Translations under genes and position numbers: made by a program
Part shown: positions 45,012-55,631 of the stretch, piece after piece
How the letters are laid out: the number at the start of each line of letters is the position of its first letter
Numbering within the stretch: position 1 is the stretch's first letter
Assembly (NCBI GenBank): GCA_020881915.1
Contig: JAJFPB010000007.1
Location: 1,116,001-1,180,000 of the forward strand
DNA length: 64,000 nucleotides
DNA from: Paramyrothecium sp. XJ0827
Taxonomy: Eukaryota; Ascomycota; Sordariomycetes; Hypocreales; Stachybotryaceae
Direction of reading: 5' to 3'
The notes under the pieces: generated by a model
Databases searched by the model: none
What the model was told of the DNA's origin: nothing
Seen by the model: the letters and a program-made list of their open reading frames with translations, nothing else

Positions 45012-46428
45012 TCCTACCAAGCTTTGCGTTCCTGAGATGGGGGCTGCTTCGTCGTCAGACGTAAGGGATGTCGGTAACGGGAAGTGATTGTCGGGTCGAA
45101 ATGCCAATCAGAAAGGAAACTCATGCACGTCTTGTTTCTCAGGACTTGGTGAGTAGAAGCACAACTGCTAAGGGCTTTGCACTTGAAGAAAAAGTGAAGA
45201 CTGGGAACGACAGGGAAAGCCTAGGAGGGAAACGATGTTAGGGAGCAATGCCTCCCATCAATTCATTTACAGGATAGCAACGCTCAGAACCCTGGTAACC
45301 CCGATCCTGTCCGACGTCGTCACGTCCTGGACCCTTGGCTTGGCTGCATCTTCCCGAATGGGCGGTTCCGTTGTGGGTGGTCAATTGGCTGCCAAAAAAC
45401 TCGACGTTTCCCAGGGTCCATCCATAAAATTTTGCCAAGCCCAGCTCGCTGGCAGGGGGGCCGAGGGTTGAGGCTGGGGATTCGGGTCCCGGCGTCACAG
45501 GCTAACGAGAGCCGGTGTGGATCTGCAGGGTCTCGGCCATCATGCCCTCTCGCCTGGGGCGGGCCCGAGTTGCTGGATGGCAAATCTTGCAGGGAGCGTC
45601 CCCGGGATGCGTGTTGACGGTCGGCATTTTCGAGGTGCGCTGGCACGACAAGTCCGTCGCAGAGATCCATATCGCCGAAAACCCGGACGTGGTCGCGCGT
45701 AAACAGCGAAGCTAACCCTGAACCCGAACGCATCAAGTAAACCTGCTGAAGTGGTGATGTGTGACAGACGGAGAACTACAAATCATATGGATGCTGTCAC
45801 TGGCTTTACTGGATCTACTGCTTATAGATTTTTCGAACATCCGAGAAGATGGAAATTGTAATGACTCTCGAAACTGGCAGCCTGGCCGCCATGCAGGGTC
45901 CTGCATTTCCCCGGATTCAGCGCAACCTCACAGCAGCACTGCCAGGCCAGTGGGCGAGCTTGCACACTATTGGTCGCTGACTTACACCCCAGTTACCATG
46001 TTCATGAACAAACAGTTGAAACCGCATTTTCTCGCAACTAGTATGAGTGCTGTTTTTGTCATCATCCAATTGATGGGAATCGTTCAGGAAAATGAAGCGC
46101 GCAGTTTGCCTTGATCAAGTATTTTTATTTGCGGAGCACTGAGTCCATGCTTCGCCAAGCAATGCGCCGATCTTTGCTGACGAAATAGAAACCAACATAG
46201 ACAGCACCTCTTGCAATCGCGCGGTTCAGGTGAGGCTCTCTCGATGCCGTTGACTTGATCAGGTCTCCCTTCATAGATTGGCAGTCGTGCCATCCCGTCT
46301 CATTGCGAAGCTTGGCTTTACCTTTACCTTGTTCTTAGCCGCGTGCGCCGCGTCACTATCGAACGTGTCTCAGCTCCAGGCGAGTGAGCATCCCCCACTC
46401 CCAGTCTTTGTCACAGCAAAAGGCGGCG
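45012..46428. other. Intergenic
   Basis: 1.4 kb with GC-rich patches at about 45450-45720 but no recognisable coding features. Confidence 0.4.
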
Positions 46429-47616
46429 ATGCAAGCAAGTCTGGTTGCAATGCGTGGTCCGATTCGGAGTCACGCACCTCGGTTTCAACGGCCTGCATCA
46501 TCGGGCAGGCACACTAATTTGTTTCGCCGAGGCTTCCATTCCCAGGGACGTCTGGGAAGCAACGTCGGTTGGCAGACTGTCACGGGAAAGGCAACTCACG
46601 TTGGAGGATACTTCTCGCATACAAGGCAAGTTGGGTGTCGTAAGACCACCTCTAGACTCACGAGGAGACTTGTTCCCTCTAGAGCAAGCAGTACTCTGAG
46701 CCACCCAGTGTCGTCTTTGCAAGGCTGTGGTCAGCCACTCACTCTGCCCTCTGGGAGACAGCTCGGCTATCACACCTCGGGCCATACCACCGGTATCCCA
46801 ATCATCTACATTCACGGCCACCCGGACTCCGGCATCACCATTACCGGACCGCTCGAGACCCGCGTCGCGTCGGAGCTCAACATTAGGTGGATCGGCCCCG
46901 ACCGCCCCGGCGTGGGCCTCTCAACGCCGTACGATGCGCAGACCATTCTTGACTACCCCACCGACATCCAGGCGCTCGCGGAGCATCTGCAGCTGCCGGA
47001 GTACTATCTTCTGGGAACAAGCGGCGGCACAGGCTTCACACTGGCGTGCGCGAAGCAGCTTCCACGGTCACAGCTGAAAGGCGTAGGTATTTGTGCGGGA
47101 GTCGGTCCGCTCGAGTGCGGCTTCGATAGCATGGACCGGCTTCAGCGGACGGCCCTGGAGGGGTGGAGGGACTATCCAGCCGAGTTCCGGGAGCACTACG
47201 AGAAGCAGTACGTCCCGCTCGCGCAGCACGAGGACACGGCCGCGCTGACGAGTCGCCTCCGCGGCGAACTGGAAGCCGGCTTCACCGGGCGAGACCGCGA
47301 GGCGGTCCTGCAAGAAGGCGCCGTGGAGATGGCGGTCAAGAGCCTGAAGCAGGCTTGGATGCAGGGCGCGTGGGCGCACGCCAAGGGCATGGAGCTGCAC
47401 TGGCAACCTTGGGGTTTCAGGCTCGAGGACGTGGCGTTTCCGGGGATCAAGCTGTGGTACGGCGAGAAGGACGTGAGCACGACGCCAGCGATGGGCAAGT
47501 ACATGGCGGAGCGACTGGAGGGATCACAGTTTCGGGAGTATGCTGGAGAGAGCCACTATACGATATGGGGGGAAGGCAACTTGCAGGAGATGGTGCGAGA
47601 TCTGCTCGGTAGGTGA
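46429..47616 (+). CDS. Alpha/beta-hydrolase fold protein
   Basis: A single open frame. The hydrolase core begins at about residue 97 (GQPLTLPSGRQLGYHTSG) and reads in order: IIYIHGHPDSG (oxyanion-hole HG motif), RWIGPDRPGVGLS, and the nucleophile elbow LLGTSGGTGFTLACA, where serine sits in G-T-S-G-G. The acid lies in LWYGEKDVST and the histidine in AGESHYTIWGEG. The fold covers esterases, lipases, epoxide hydrolases and more, so the substrate is open. The first 95 residues are basic and Ser/Arg-rich (MRGPIRSHAPRFQRP, RRGFHSQGR). They might be a mitochondrial presequence or might not be translated. ATG 46429 is the first in frame; the true start is uncertain. Confidence 0.75.
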   Translation: MQASLVAMRGPIRSHAPRFQRPASSGRHTNLFRRGFHSQGRLGSNVGWQTVTGKATHVGGYFSHTRQVGCRKTTSRLTRRLVPSRASSTLSHPVSSLQGCGQPLTLPSGRQLGYHTSGHTTGIPIIYIHGHPDSGITITGPLETRVASELNIRWIGPDRPGVGLSTPYDAQTILDYPTDIQALAEHLQLPEYYLLGTSGGTGFTLACAKQLPRSQLKGVGICAGVGPLECGFDSMDRLQRTALEGWRDYPAEFREHYEKQYVPLAQHEDTAALTSRLRGELEAGFTGRDREAVLQEGAVEMAVKSLKQAWMQGAWAHAKGMELHWQPWGFRLEDVAFPGIKLWYGEKDVSTTPAMGKYMAERLEGSQFREYAGESHYTIWGEGNLQEMVRDLLGR

Positions 47617-48412
47617 GGTGCCTGCACATTGTTGCGTAGATAGCTGGAGTGTCAAGGATGTGTGTTGGGGTTTTGGCCTGAACAACGTTGTGCTGCATTC
47701 ACTCGCCATCGATATGTCCGTCTGTATATTATGGTCACGATTTCTCTCTGTAGACTTGTGCATCGCGTATCCAAGCCTAAACCATTCCTTTTTCGCTCAC
47801 TCTCTGAAGAAGATATACATAACCCTATTGTTATTATTATTCTTATTATTCTTTCGCTCAACTTACCAGTCGGATGGCCTTTGATCGTGACCCAAGCTCC
47901 CGGGTAGCGCCATGCAGAAGGCCTATTTCTGCTAAAAACCGTTGCCGAATATGCACGCCTTGCTGTTAGCTGCAGCCAGAGATTCCAGTTACGAAGTAAT
48001 GCTCTCACAATCTCACATGGACTGGATGACCAATTTCTTTCTTTCAATTTTCTCTGGCCACCACTGCCACGAATGACAGCCAGGCTCAAACGATGGAGTT
48101 AGGCGATGCGAGCAGCCCGTCAAGCTTAGAAATGATTGCACTCCCATTGGCCATTCACCGCTCCACTTTGCCAGCAGCCAATGGCCTCGGGGCCATTCAT
48201 GCTCTCATTCTTCGTCAGCATCGCCCGAAAGCCAGGCGTAGCGGTGCTGTAGGTTCAGTATAAGACCGACGACCCGACGTCACTTTGACGACCTGCTTCT
48301 CCTTCATCAAACAGTCTCCCCATCGATCAATTGCACTCAGCTACTCCTTCATCAAATTTTCTGCGCAATCAATCCTCGACTCATCCCCTACCACAAAACC
48401 TCAACCATCAAA
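47617..48412. other. Intergenic
   Basis: No gene recognised. CAGTATAAGA at about 48256 could be the core promoter of the next gene. Pyrimidine-rich leader sequence follows. Confidence 0.4.
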
Positions 48413-48874
48413 ATGACCGTCCCCAAGTCCTCCACCTGCTGCGGCAAGGGTAACGTCGAGTGCGCCTGTGGTAAGCCCCGTCTTCCTCGCTCACTTATAC
48501 GCAAGCAACATGACCACTAACAGTCGGGCCACAGCCAAGCAGGCCACCTGCTCCTGCGGCAAGCAGTCGGCCATGCACTGCACGTGCGACAAGGCCACGA
48601 GCGAGAACAAGGTCGAGGGCCCTCGCTGCTCGTGCCGCGCCCGCCCCGCCGGCGAGTGCACCTGCGACAGGGCCTCCAGCGAGAACACCAAGCCCGCCGG
48701 CGCTACGTGCCAGTGCGGCGCCCGCCCAGCTGGTATGTTTGGCCTGCCATTGTCCCCATTGTCGTTTGCTGCATTACTGACCTTGAGCCGCGAGTAGACG
48801 CCTGCACATGCGAGAAGGCAGCCGATGGCGGCTTCAACCCAGCCAACGAGATCGACTTCACCACCGCCAGGTAG
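48413..48874 (+). CDS. Cysteine-rich CxC-repeat protein (DUF7871-like), 110 aa
   Basis: Three exons: 48413-48470, 48535-48732 and 48798-48874. There is no signal peptide. Sixteen cysteines are arranged as a CC and repeated CxC pairs in a unit like xCxCxxxxxxxCTCDxAxSEN: CSCGKQSAMHCTCDKA, then CSCRARPAGECTCDRA, then CQCGARPADACTCEKA. This near-periodic metallothionein-like layout suggests a cytosolic metal-binding protein. I recognise it as a short protein conserved across filamentous ascomycetes that carries only a DUF name; that name is recalled and not checked. A role in copper or zinc buffering is an inference from cysteine density. Confidence 0.75.
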
Positions 48875-50058
48875 ATGAAGAACGTCTGGTGTCACGCCGG
48901 ATTTTATTGCATGTGTAGGCAAAGCTTGGTCAGCTTCCTACGGTGACGAATGAGGCTTGTTGTCACAAGCATTATATTGTACTTTTAGATCAGGGACCTT
49001 TTTTACTTTCTTTGTCGTGTTTGAGGGAGGCGGCGTATGGGGCGTTGGGCCGTGTTGTACTACCAGGAATGGTGCATCATCTCCAGAGTCAGTGGAACTG
49101 GGACTGGACCGGAGCTTGGCAATTGGTAATGAGCAAGGACCGGGTTTAGACTTGCAACGGAAATGAAGAAAATATTAGTCATCTGACTCGATGATCCACG
49201 TCCTCGATGAACCTGATCAGAATGAGGTGACGTGCATGCAGAGAGCAGCCAACAAATGCACCAAAAAGGCGCCTGACCTCTCCCTGCAGTCGGCGAGCAA
49301 TTTGTGTCCGCATCACCGATCCCAACGGGCGTGAGGGGCTCTGATTGTCGCTTTTTCATTGTTGATGGACTGTTTCTTTGACGCGCTGCTTCAGGCTTGC
49401 TCCAGCTCTGACCGCCTGCCATAGTCTCCGGAGCTTGCAAGGTCGAGCTGAAGCTCTGGTGATTTCTGCCGGACAAATCAAGCTTAAAAATTAGGCGGTG
49501 GCCCGAAACGGACGAACTAGGCCCCCTGACGCTCCCTAGCGTGTGGGTCGGGTACGTACCGCGGGCGCAGCAAATGGCAGCTCGTGGTGAGGCGAGAGTG
49601 AGGGTCGATTTTATTTTTATTGATTACGATTATTTTTATTTGATGTCACGCCCAAGAAAAATCTCGCCCGACCGGAGGCTGTCCTGGCGCGTCGCTGCTC
49701 CGGAGCTCCTTTTGCGTTATTGTCCGGGCCCCAACCCAACCCGTCTGCATCTGCATCTGCGTCTCCTGTCCTATTGATTGGCCATTGTTCTTGGTCAGGC
49801 TTATTTGTCCAGTTTTTTTTGCTTGGTCAATCACCTGTCCGGTACCTTTCCTGTGCACAAGCACGGCTCGCTTAGCTTTACCCTTCTTTGTACTCTGTAC
49901 TGTAATACCTTTCGCCCACTTGCTTGCTGCTTCCACCTCACCCCATCCTTTCTCTCCATCACCTCTCCCTTTTCCCCCATCCTTTGCTTCAAACCCTTTC
50001 ACCTTTGAACATCTCCAAACAAACCCACTCGAAGCATCATCCAAACACGAGCGTCATT
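48875..50058. other. Intergenic / long leader of RCC1
   Basis: Strongly pyrimidine-rich from about 49900 (CTTTCTCTCC, CCTCTCCC), as in fungal housekeeping-gene leaders. No other gene is recognised. Confidence 0.45.
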
Positions 50059-51888
50059 ATGCCGCCCAAGTCCAAGGCCGCTCCCGCAGCCAAAGCTGCC
50101 CCCGCCAAAGCCGCTCCCGCGCGCAAGGCCGCGACCACCAAGCGCGACGCAAAGCCCGCCGCCAAGGCAAAGGTCGCCGACAAGAAGGAAGCTCTCAAGC
50201 CCCTGACCAACGGTGCCGCGAGGAAGCGCAAGGCCGAGGAGACCGACGAGGAGCCTGCCGAACAGGAGGACGTTCCCAAGATCAAGAAGTCAAAGACTGC
50301 AGCCAAGCCCGTCGCCCCCAAGGCCACTAAGCCTAAGCCAACCAAGAAAGCCAAGGTTGAGAAGGACGAGGATGTGACCGAGCCTGAGGAAGAGGAGAAG
50401 CCAGCCGCCTCTGCTGAGCCTGAGCCCAAACCCAAGAAGGCCACCCCCGCCGCCGAGAAGAAGAAGCCCGCGCCTGTCGCCAAGAAGGCCCCCTCGGTTG
50501 CTATTGGCAAGAAGATCAACGACGCGCCGACACAGATCCTCGACATCTATGTATTTGGCGAGGGTACTTCTGGCGAGCTCGGCCTCGGCAGCAAGCGCGT
50601 CAATGGCAAGAAGCCCATCGACGTCAAGCGCCCGCGTCTGAACGACAACCTCTCCGCCGGCAAGGTCGGCGTTGTCCAGCTTGCTTGTGGCGGCATGCAC
50701 GCCGTTGCTTTGACGCGCGACAACCGAATCTTGACATGGGGCGTCAACGACCAGGGTGCTCTTGGCCGCGACACTGCTTGGGACGGCGGCCTTCGCGACC
50801 TGGACGACGATGAGGACTCGGACGACGATGACGAGGACACCGGTCTCAACCCCCACGAGAGCACACCTGCCGCTGTTTCGGAGGATTTCTTTGCTCCCGG
50901 CACCAAGTTTGTGCAGGTCGCTGCCAGCGACAGCGCCAGTTTCGTCCTGACTGAGGACGGCCGTGTCTACGGCTGGGGCACCTTCCGCTCCAGCGACGGC
51001 ATTCTCGGCTTCACCGAAACCATCAAGGTCCAGGCCACGCCCATGCTGCTGCCCACTCTCAAGAACATCAAGTCGCTGGCCACCGGCTCGAACCACGTCC
51101 TCGCCCTCGACCACAAGGGCAACGTCGTCGCCTGGGGCTGCGGCCAGCAGAACCAGCTCGGCCGACGCATCATCGAGCGCAACAAGATGTCTTCGCTGAT
51201 TCCCCAGGGTATCGGCCTGCCGCGCGGCAAGATTGTGCAGGTTGCTTGCGGCTCTTACCACAGTTTCGCCATTGACAAGGAAGGCCAGGTCTACGGTTGG
51301 GGCCTGAACAACTTCGGTGAGGTCGGCGTCGAGTCCAATGCTGGCGAGGACGAGGCCGTCATTCTCAAGCCCGCCAAGATTTCCGCGTTTGAGGACCTCA
51401 AGATTTCGCACATTGACGGCGGCGAGCACCACTCTCTCGCATGCTCTGACAAGGGCGAGCTCTTCACCTGGGGACGTGTTGATGGCTACCAGGTCGGCTT
51501 CGAGTTTGACAAGCTCACCGAGGACAACACCATCTACGACGAGCGCAAGACGCCGCGTATCCTGTTCAAGCCCATCGTTAACGAAGGTACGTTTCCCGAT
51601 CGGTTGTTTGTTAACCCTTACTTACTCTCCACAGCTGTGAAAGATGTCGTCGCCGTTGCCGCGGGCACCGACAACAGCTTCGCGGTGACTCGCGATGGGA
51701 AGGTCTACTCGTGGGGTTTCTCAAGCAACTACCAGACCGGCCAGGGCACCATTGACGACATCCACGTCCCGACGCTCATCGACAACACTGCCATTCGGGA
51801 GAAGCAGATCGTTGCTGCCGGCGCCGGTGGCCAGTTCTCCGTGCTTGTCGGCAAGTCCGAAGATACGACCATGACCAACGGCGTCTAA
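50059..51888 (+). CDS. RCC1-type Ran guanine-nucleotide exchange factor
   Basis: Exons 50059-51586 and 51635-51888 (593 aa). The 48-nt intron is a multiple of three, so read-through keeps the frame; splicing restores VNEAVKDVVAVAAGTDNSFA. Residues 1-165 are Lys/Ala/Pro-rich like a histone H1 tail (AAKAAPAKAAPARKAA), suited to nuclear import and chromatin contact. Seven propeller blades follow with hallmark phrases VFGEGTSGELGLG, ILTWGVNDQGALGRD, VYGWGTFRSSDG, VAWGCGQQNQLGRR, VYGWGLNNFGEVG, LFTWGRVDGYQVG and VYSWGFSSNYQTG. An acidic loop (DDDEDSDDDDED, about 255-270) interrupts blade 2. The protein loads Ran with GTP on chromatin, sustaining nuclear transport and spindle assembly (yeast Srm1/Prp20, fission yeast Pim1). 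Confidence 0.93.
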   Translation: MPPKSKAAPAAKAAPAKAAPARKAATTKRDAKPAAKAKVADKKEALKPLTNGAARKRKAEETDEEPAEQEDVPKIKKSKTAAKPVAPKATKPKPTKKAKVEKDEDVTEPEEEEKPAASAEPEPKPKKATPAAEKKKPAPVAKKAPSVAIGKKINDAPTQILDIYVFGEGTSGELGLGSKRVNGKKPIDVKRPRLNDNLSAGKVGVVQLACGGMHAVALTRDNRILTWGVNDQGALGRDTAWDGGLRDLDDDEDSDDDDEDTGLNPHESTPAAVSEDFFAPGTKFVQVAASDSASFVLTEDGRVYGWGTFRSSDGILGFTETIKVQATPMLLPTLKNIKSLATGSNHVLALDHKGNVVAWGCGQQNQLGRRIIERNKMSSLIPQGIGLPRGKIVQVACGSYHSFAIDKEGQVYGWGLNNFGEVGVESNAGEDEAVILKPAKISAFEDLKISHIDGGEHHSLACSDKGELFTWGRVDGYQVGFEFDKLTEDNTIYDERKTPRILFKPIVNEGTFPDRLFVNPYLLSTAVKDVVAVAAGTDNSFAVTRDGKVYSWGFSSNYQTGQGTIDDIHVPTLIDNTAIREKQIVAAGAGGQFSVLVGKSEDTTMTNGV

Positions 51889-52677
51889 GCAAAAATTGGC
51901 CCGATCCCGCCGCCGCCTGGCTAGTTGCCATGTTAATTTACCCACATGCATACTGTGGGATCTACTGCCTTGTAATATTAGTACTTTGTGTTTTCTTGCA
52001 TTTATCTGCGTCATTTCGCAACGGAAGCAAATGTGTTATGTTTTGGTGAGGCCATGGTGGCATTGTTCTTTAAAAAGTTGCGCTTTCCCCAGGGAGAATG
52101 AGGAGACAAGGGAGGTCACGACGTCCTATGAGCTGCGAAGTTGTCACGAGGGAGGCCTTAGCGACATGAGAGACGGGAACGCGGAACAAGGGATGGGGAG
52201 GATTCACATAGATTTCTGCAATGGTTGGGTATCAGATTTTCAGATGCAACCGCCTCTTACTGAATTGATGGATTGGCATTTTGCCCCAATCACCCGCAAA
52301 CGCCTGGCTACTTCTAATCCTGTGATCTACAACATTGACCTCTGATGCCCTCATTACGCGCACTGCTCTTTTGTCCATAAGCATTGTGATGCTTCCTTCA
52401 AGCTCTCTGCCATGTTGTTCAGCGGCAATCGTAGTCACATTTCCCTGCAACTTATGTGAATCTTGCTTCCCACCCACACATACGTAAACGCTCGCGTTGG
52501 TCGCTAGTGGTGCTATGCAAGGCGTCGAACGATTGAAAGCAGAGCTCCAAAATCGCATATATTTGCACACTGATGTACGGATATATGCACGATGCCCCCG
52601 TCCATGACCCCGTTTATTTTATTTTCCCTCGACGTTTCGGTTTCCGCTGGAGGTTCGACGAACCGTTCGCCCCCTCT
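51889..52677. other. Convergent 3' spacer
   Basis: 3' regions of RCC1 and YIP1. No further gene is seen. Confidence 0.4.
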
Positions 52678-53732
52678 TCAGCTGTTCAGCTTGGCCGCGG
52701 CGTCTGCCAAGGACCCACTGTGCCGGCTGTTGAAGATGGCCATGATGCCGAAGCCGGCGTAGAACAGGGCGAGCGGGTAGGCGACGAGGCCCCGCATGCC
52801 GGTCATGCGGCCGACGGCGCAGAAGATGCCGCTGGCGCTGTAGGTGCACCACATGATGGCGGCCGAGGTGAGGACGATGCCCAGCGGGGTGTCCATGCGC
52901 ATGACGATGCCGAAGACGCTCGTGACGACGAGGGGCAGCAGGCAGTAGCCCAGGACGGAGGCGGAGCGGGGGAAGGTGAGGGTCGAGGAGAAGTGGCCGC
53001 CGTGGGGGCCGGGCCCGCCGGCCGGGTCGACGTTGGGGTTGCTGCTGTACTGGGGGTGCATGGTGGTCTGGTGCTGCTGCTGGTCCGAGGGCGACATGAG
53101 CGAGAGGATGAGGTGCAGCGAGGTGCAGCCGAGGAGGGCGAGGCCGTAGATGTAGCCGAAGTGGACCTTGCCCGAGAAGAGGAGGATGGTGCCGAGGAGG
53201 AAGAAGAAGAGGAGGGGGCCGGCGAGGTCGCTATCGTCCATGAGGTGCTGGTCGATGTGGCGGAAGGGATTGAGGACGGCGAGTGTCTAGAGAGGAGCAG
53301 GCAGTGTCAGTGATGGTGTTCCAGTCTTGTTACGACAACGTTTTGTTTCCAGAGGGCGGTTTTCCCTCTCGTCGCTGCTGGGCTTACCTTGGCTTGGATG
53401 TGCTTCGGCTGGATGCCCAGCTCCTCGATCAGCGGAGGCTCGCCCTCGTAGCCCTCGGCCGAGAAGGCGGCGAGCCAACCCGTGCGCAGGCCGCCCTGCT
53501 CGCCCATGCGCCCGGAGACGCCGCTGCCGCCGAAGCCGCCCGCGAAGCCCTGCTGGGGCCCGCCGGCCGGGGCGCCGCCGTAGCCGTACGCCGCCTGCTG
53601 GGGGCCCGCGTTGGAGGGGACGCCGGGCGAGTACGACGACGGGTAGAACTGCAGGTTCTGGGCGCCGGCGCCGCCCGCGCCAGCGCCGCCGTAGGGCGGG
53701 TTGCTCGGTTGGCCGCCGTAGAAGTTGGACAT
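52678..53732 (-). CDS. YIP1: Yip1 family Golgi membrane protein
   Basis: Two exons, 53732-53388 and 53286-52678 (317 aa). The cytoplasmic N-terminal third is Gly/Pro/Tyr/Gln-rich (NFYGGQPSNPPYGG). It is followed by the conserved PPLIEELGIQPKHIQAK, which the splice joins to TLAVLNPFRHIDQHLMDDSD, the signature of Yip1/YIPF5. Five hydrophobic helices follow, including GPLLFFFLLGTILLFSG and LGYCLLPLVVTSVFGIVM. Yip1 binds Rab (Ypt) GTPases and acts in ER-to-Golgi COPII vesicle formation and fusion. A short Gln/His/Pro-rich loop (SDQQQHQTTMHPQYSSNPN) is inserted between helices 2 and 3. Confidence 0.9.
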
Positions 53733-54672
53733 GGCGTGGGATATAGGAGGCGCGGGGAGAGAGGGGGAGAGGGAGGGAGAGGAGTATTCGTTCGTGTGCG
53801 GCGCCTTCGATTCTCGGTCGCGGATGGTCAGTCGGAAAGAACCAAGATCGGAAAGCAAGAACAAAGAAAGAATCAGTCGAAAAGACCAAAGGAAAAAGGA
53901 GCCGTAGGAAGGGTTGCGACGACAAGGCAGCCGGGCAAATGCGGTGTGGTTTGGTTGGACAGGCCAGACCAGGAAATACAAAAGGACAGCCTAGAGCTAA
54001 AGCTTGTGGTCCAGCGGCAGCGGCTCAGTGGAGACCTGATTGGCCTGCGACGCTCTAGGCAAAGGACCGTCGGTGGTGGCCTGGAGTGTGCGGCTGCAGA
54101 GGTACAGGTCACGTGATGACGATGATGGCAGACGAAGGGAGACGAAGGGGGGGGACTTTGTTGACCGCGACTTTGCGATGTGCTGACGATGCACTCGTTT
54201 TATCATTGTACTGATATAGTACTGAGGCGAGATTGTTTCACTCCCTTCGATTCTTGTTCATAATGCTTCGGAATTTTCGGATTCTCATTTAAGGCAATTG
54301 GTCGCGCTGGCAGTCGTGCGGCCTTGTCAAAACAAGCGTCTACCTCAGGTCACCATGGTCCTCATCAAAGTGATGATTCTCTTGTTTGATCAGACATGCT
54401 GGGTAAATCTATTTACAGTCCACGCTAATGACATCTATTTACACGAATCCACATTGGCAGTAGCCGAAACATGGCCATCGCAGGCGTCGCAAAATACCAG
54501 GACAGATTACAGCCGTCAATGGCCGGTACCCCCCCATGCCTCCATCATAACCTTGATGCTTAACAATTGGTCTCCGCGCCCAGCTCCGCCCAGCTCGACA
54601 CGATCCTTCTCAAGAGCCAAAAGAAAAATGCCTGGCCTTCCTCACACCCGAAGAAGCAAAAAGAGAATCTTC
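53733..54672. other. Intergenic
   Basis: Purine/pyrimidine-skewed YIP1 leader near 53750-53900, then unremarkable sequence up to the tRNA gene. Confidence 0.4.
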
Positions 54673-54743
54673 TCCGATACTGGGAATCGAACCCAGGGCT
54701 GCTCGGTGAGAGCGAGCGATGTTAGCCACTACACCATATCGGA
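54673..54743 (-). tRNA. tRNA-Glu (anticodon CTC), no intron
   Basis: On the minus strand a 7-bp acceptor stem TCCGATA/TATCGGA, a D arm (TGGTGTAGTGGCTAACA), an anticodon stem GCTCG/CGAGC with loop CTCTCAC (anticodon CTC) and a T arm CTGGGTTCGATTCCCAG can be drawn. The T-loop TTCGATT is canonical. The gene encodes the CCA-less body, as usual in eukaryotes. Confidence 0.95.
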
Positions 54744-54881
54744 TTGCTTCTTATTGGTCAATGATCGCAAAATTCGGCACAAGAGGGCCGTCCTGAACAT
54801 CGTCATCGGCTGTCAAGGCCAAATCATCGCATTGTTCTAATGACGGATCTCGAGATCGTTCATCCAGTCCAGCCGCGCTCT

Positions 54882-55631
54882 TCAGTAGTTTGAAGGATTT
54901 CTCTGCAGCAATGATCCGGTCCCGAGAGAAGTCTCCCTGCCCGCCTGGAGCGCTTCCTGCCCAGCAGCAAAATTCGAGTTGGTGTCGATGATGGGCTGAA
55001 TCAAGTAATGGTGCTCCTCGATATGTATTGAACGTGTGCGCCTTGGCTCATAGATGGTGTGGACGTGCGGCTTGATGACCTCGTGCGTGACGGGTTTGCG
55101 CGTATCGAGCGTGTAATCGACGTCCACCTCTGGCTCGTTGTGGGATCCAGGGAACGGGTCTGGCTCAGCACCTTCAGTGTTCGCCCTTTCCGGCGGCTGT
55201 TGCGGTACACCAGAATGCCCGGAGCCCGTGGCTGGATGTGCAGATTGGGGTGGTGTTGAGTAGCTTGCGTTGCTGTAAGTCGACGAACCCGAGTCCCGAC
55301 GCTGTGTGTCGTGATGTTTGAGATACTGGATTGGCGATCGAGGTCTCAAGTCCAAACTCAGAGGTCGCACAGCGGGATGCACATCTTCTCTGCTCTCGTG
55401 CTCAAAGTTGTGAGAGGATTTGGAATCCGCCGCGGCCGCCACGTGTGTCCTGTGATCTGCAGCCGGTGGCTTTCTGCGTATGGGTTGATGCGCCTCTGGA
55501 GCAGTGGCATCTCGATCGCCTCGTCTGTTTGGCAAGCTGCCCTGCTGTGAGCCCTCGCAAGTCTTCTGAGCACTTAGCGCCTCACGGCGTCGCGTTCGCC
55601 TGTGGAAGAATTTCCTTAAACGATCTAACAT
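54882..55631 (-). CDS. His-rich disordered protein with allergen-like C-terminal segment, 249 aa
   Basis: A single-exon gene from ATG 55631. The start is strongly basic (MLDRLRKFFHRRTRRREA), and a long disordered region rich in Ser, Pro, His and Gln follows up to about residue 165. The C-terminal quarter is more ordered: PEVDVDYTLDTRKPVTHEV, KPHVHTIYEPRRTRSIHIEE and HHYLIQPIIDTN. The H-x-H plus xxQPIxxx pattern resembles the repeated segment of the neighbouring gene at 56711 (HHHVHEHIQPVIQKE), which belongs to a widespread fungal allergen/stress-protein type. No signal peptide or membrane helix is present. Function is unknown; a common origin of the segment with its neighbour is an inference. 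Confidence 0.55.
   Translation of the reverse strand: MLDRLRKFFHRRTRRREALSAQKTCEGSQQGSLPNRRGDRDATAPEAHQPIRRKPPAADHRTHVAAAADSKSSHNFEHESREDVHPAVRPLSLDLRPRSPIQYLKHHDTQRRDSGSSTYSNASYSTPPQSAHPATGSGHSGVPQQPPERANTEGAEPDPFPGSHNEPEVDVDYTLDTRKPVTHEVIKPHVHTIYEPRRTRSIHIEEHHYLIQPIIDTNSNFAAGQEALQAGRETSLGTGSLLQRNPSNY

Noticed and set aside
43470..45107. 545-codon frame overlapping the ACS transporter gene
   Set aside because: It reads through two introns into the wrong frame; splicing gives a 506-residue transporter with continuous family sequence.
45761..46114. 117-codon open frame between the transporter and the hydrolase
   Set aside because: No recognisable features, no convincing promoter, and AT/GC pattern like the surrounding spacer.
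54298..54840. 180-codon open frame overlapping the tRNA-Glu gene
   Set aside because: It runs through the tRNA on the opposite strand and has no protein-like features.
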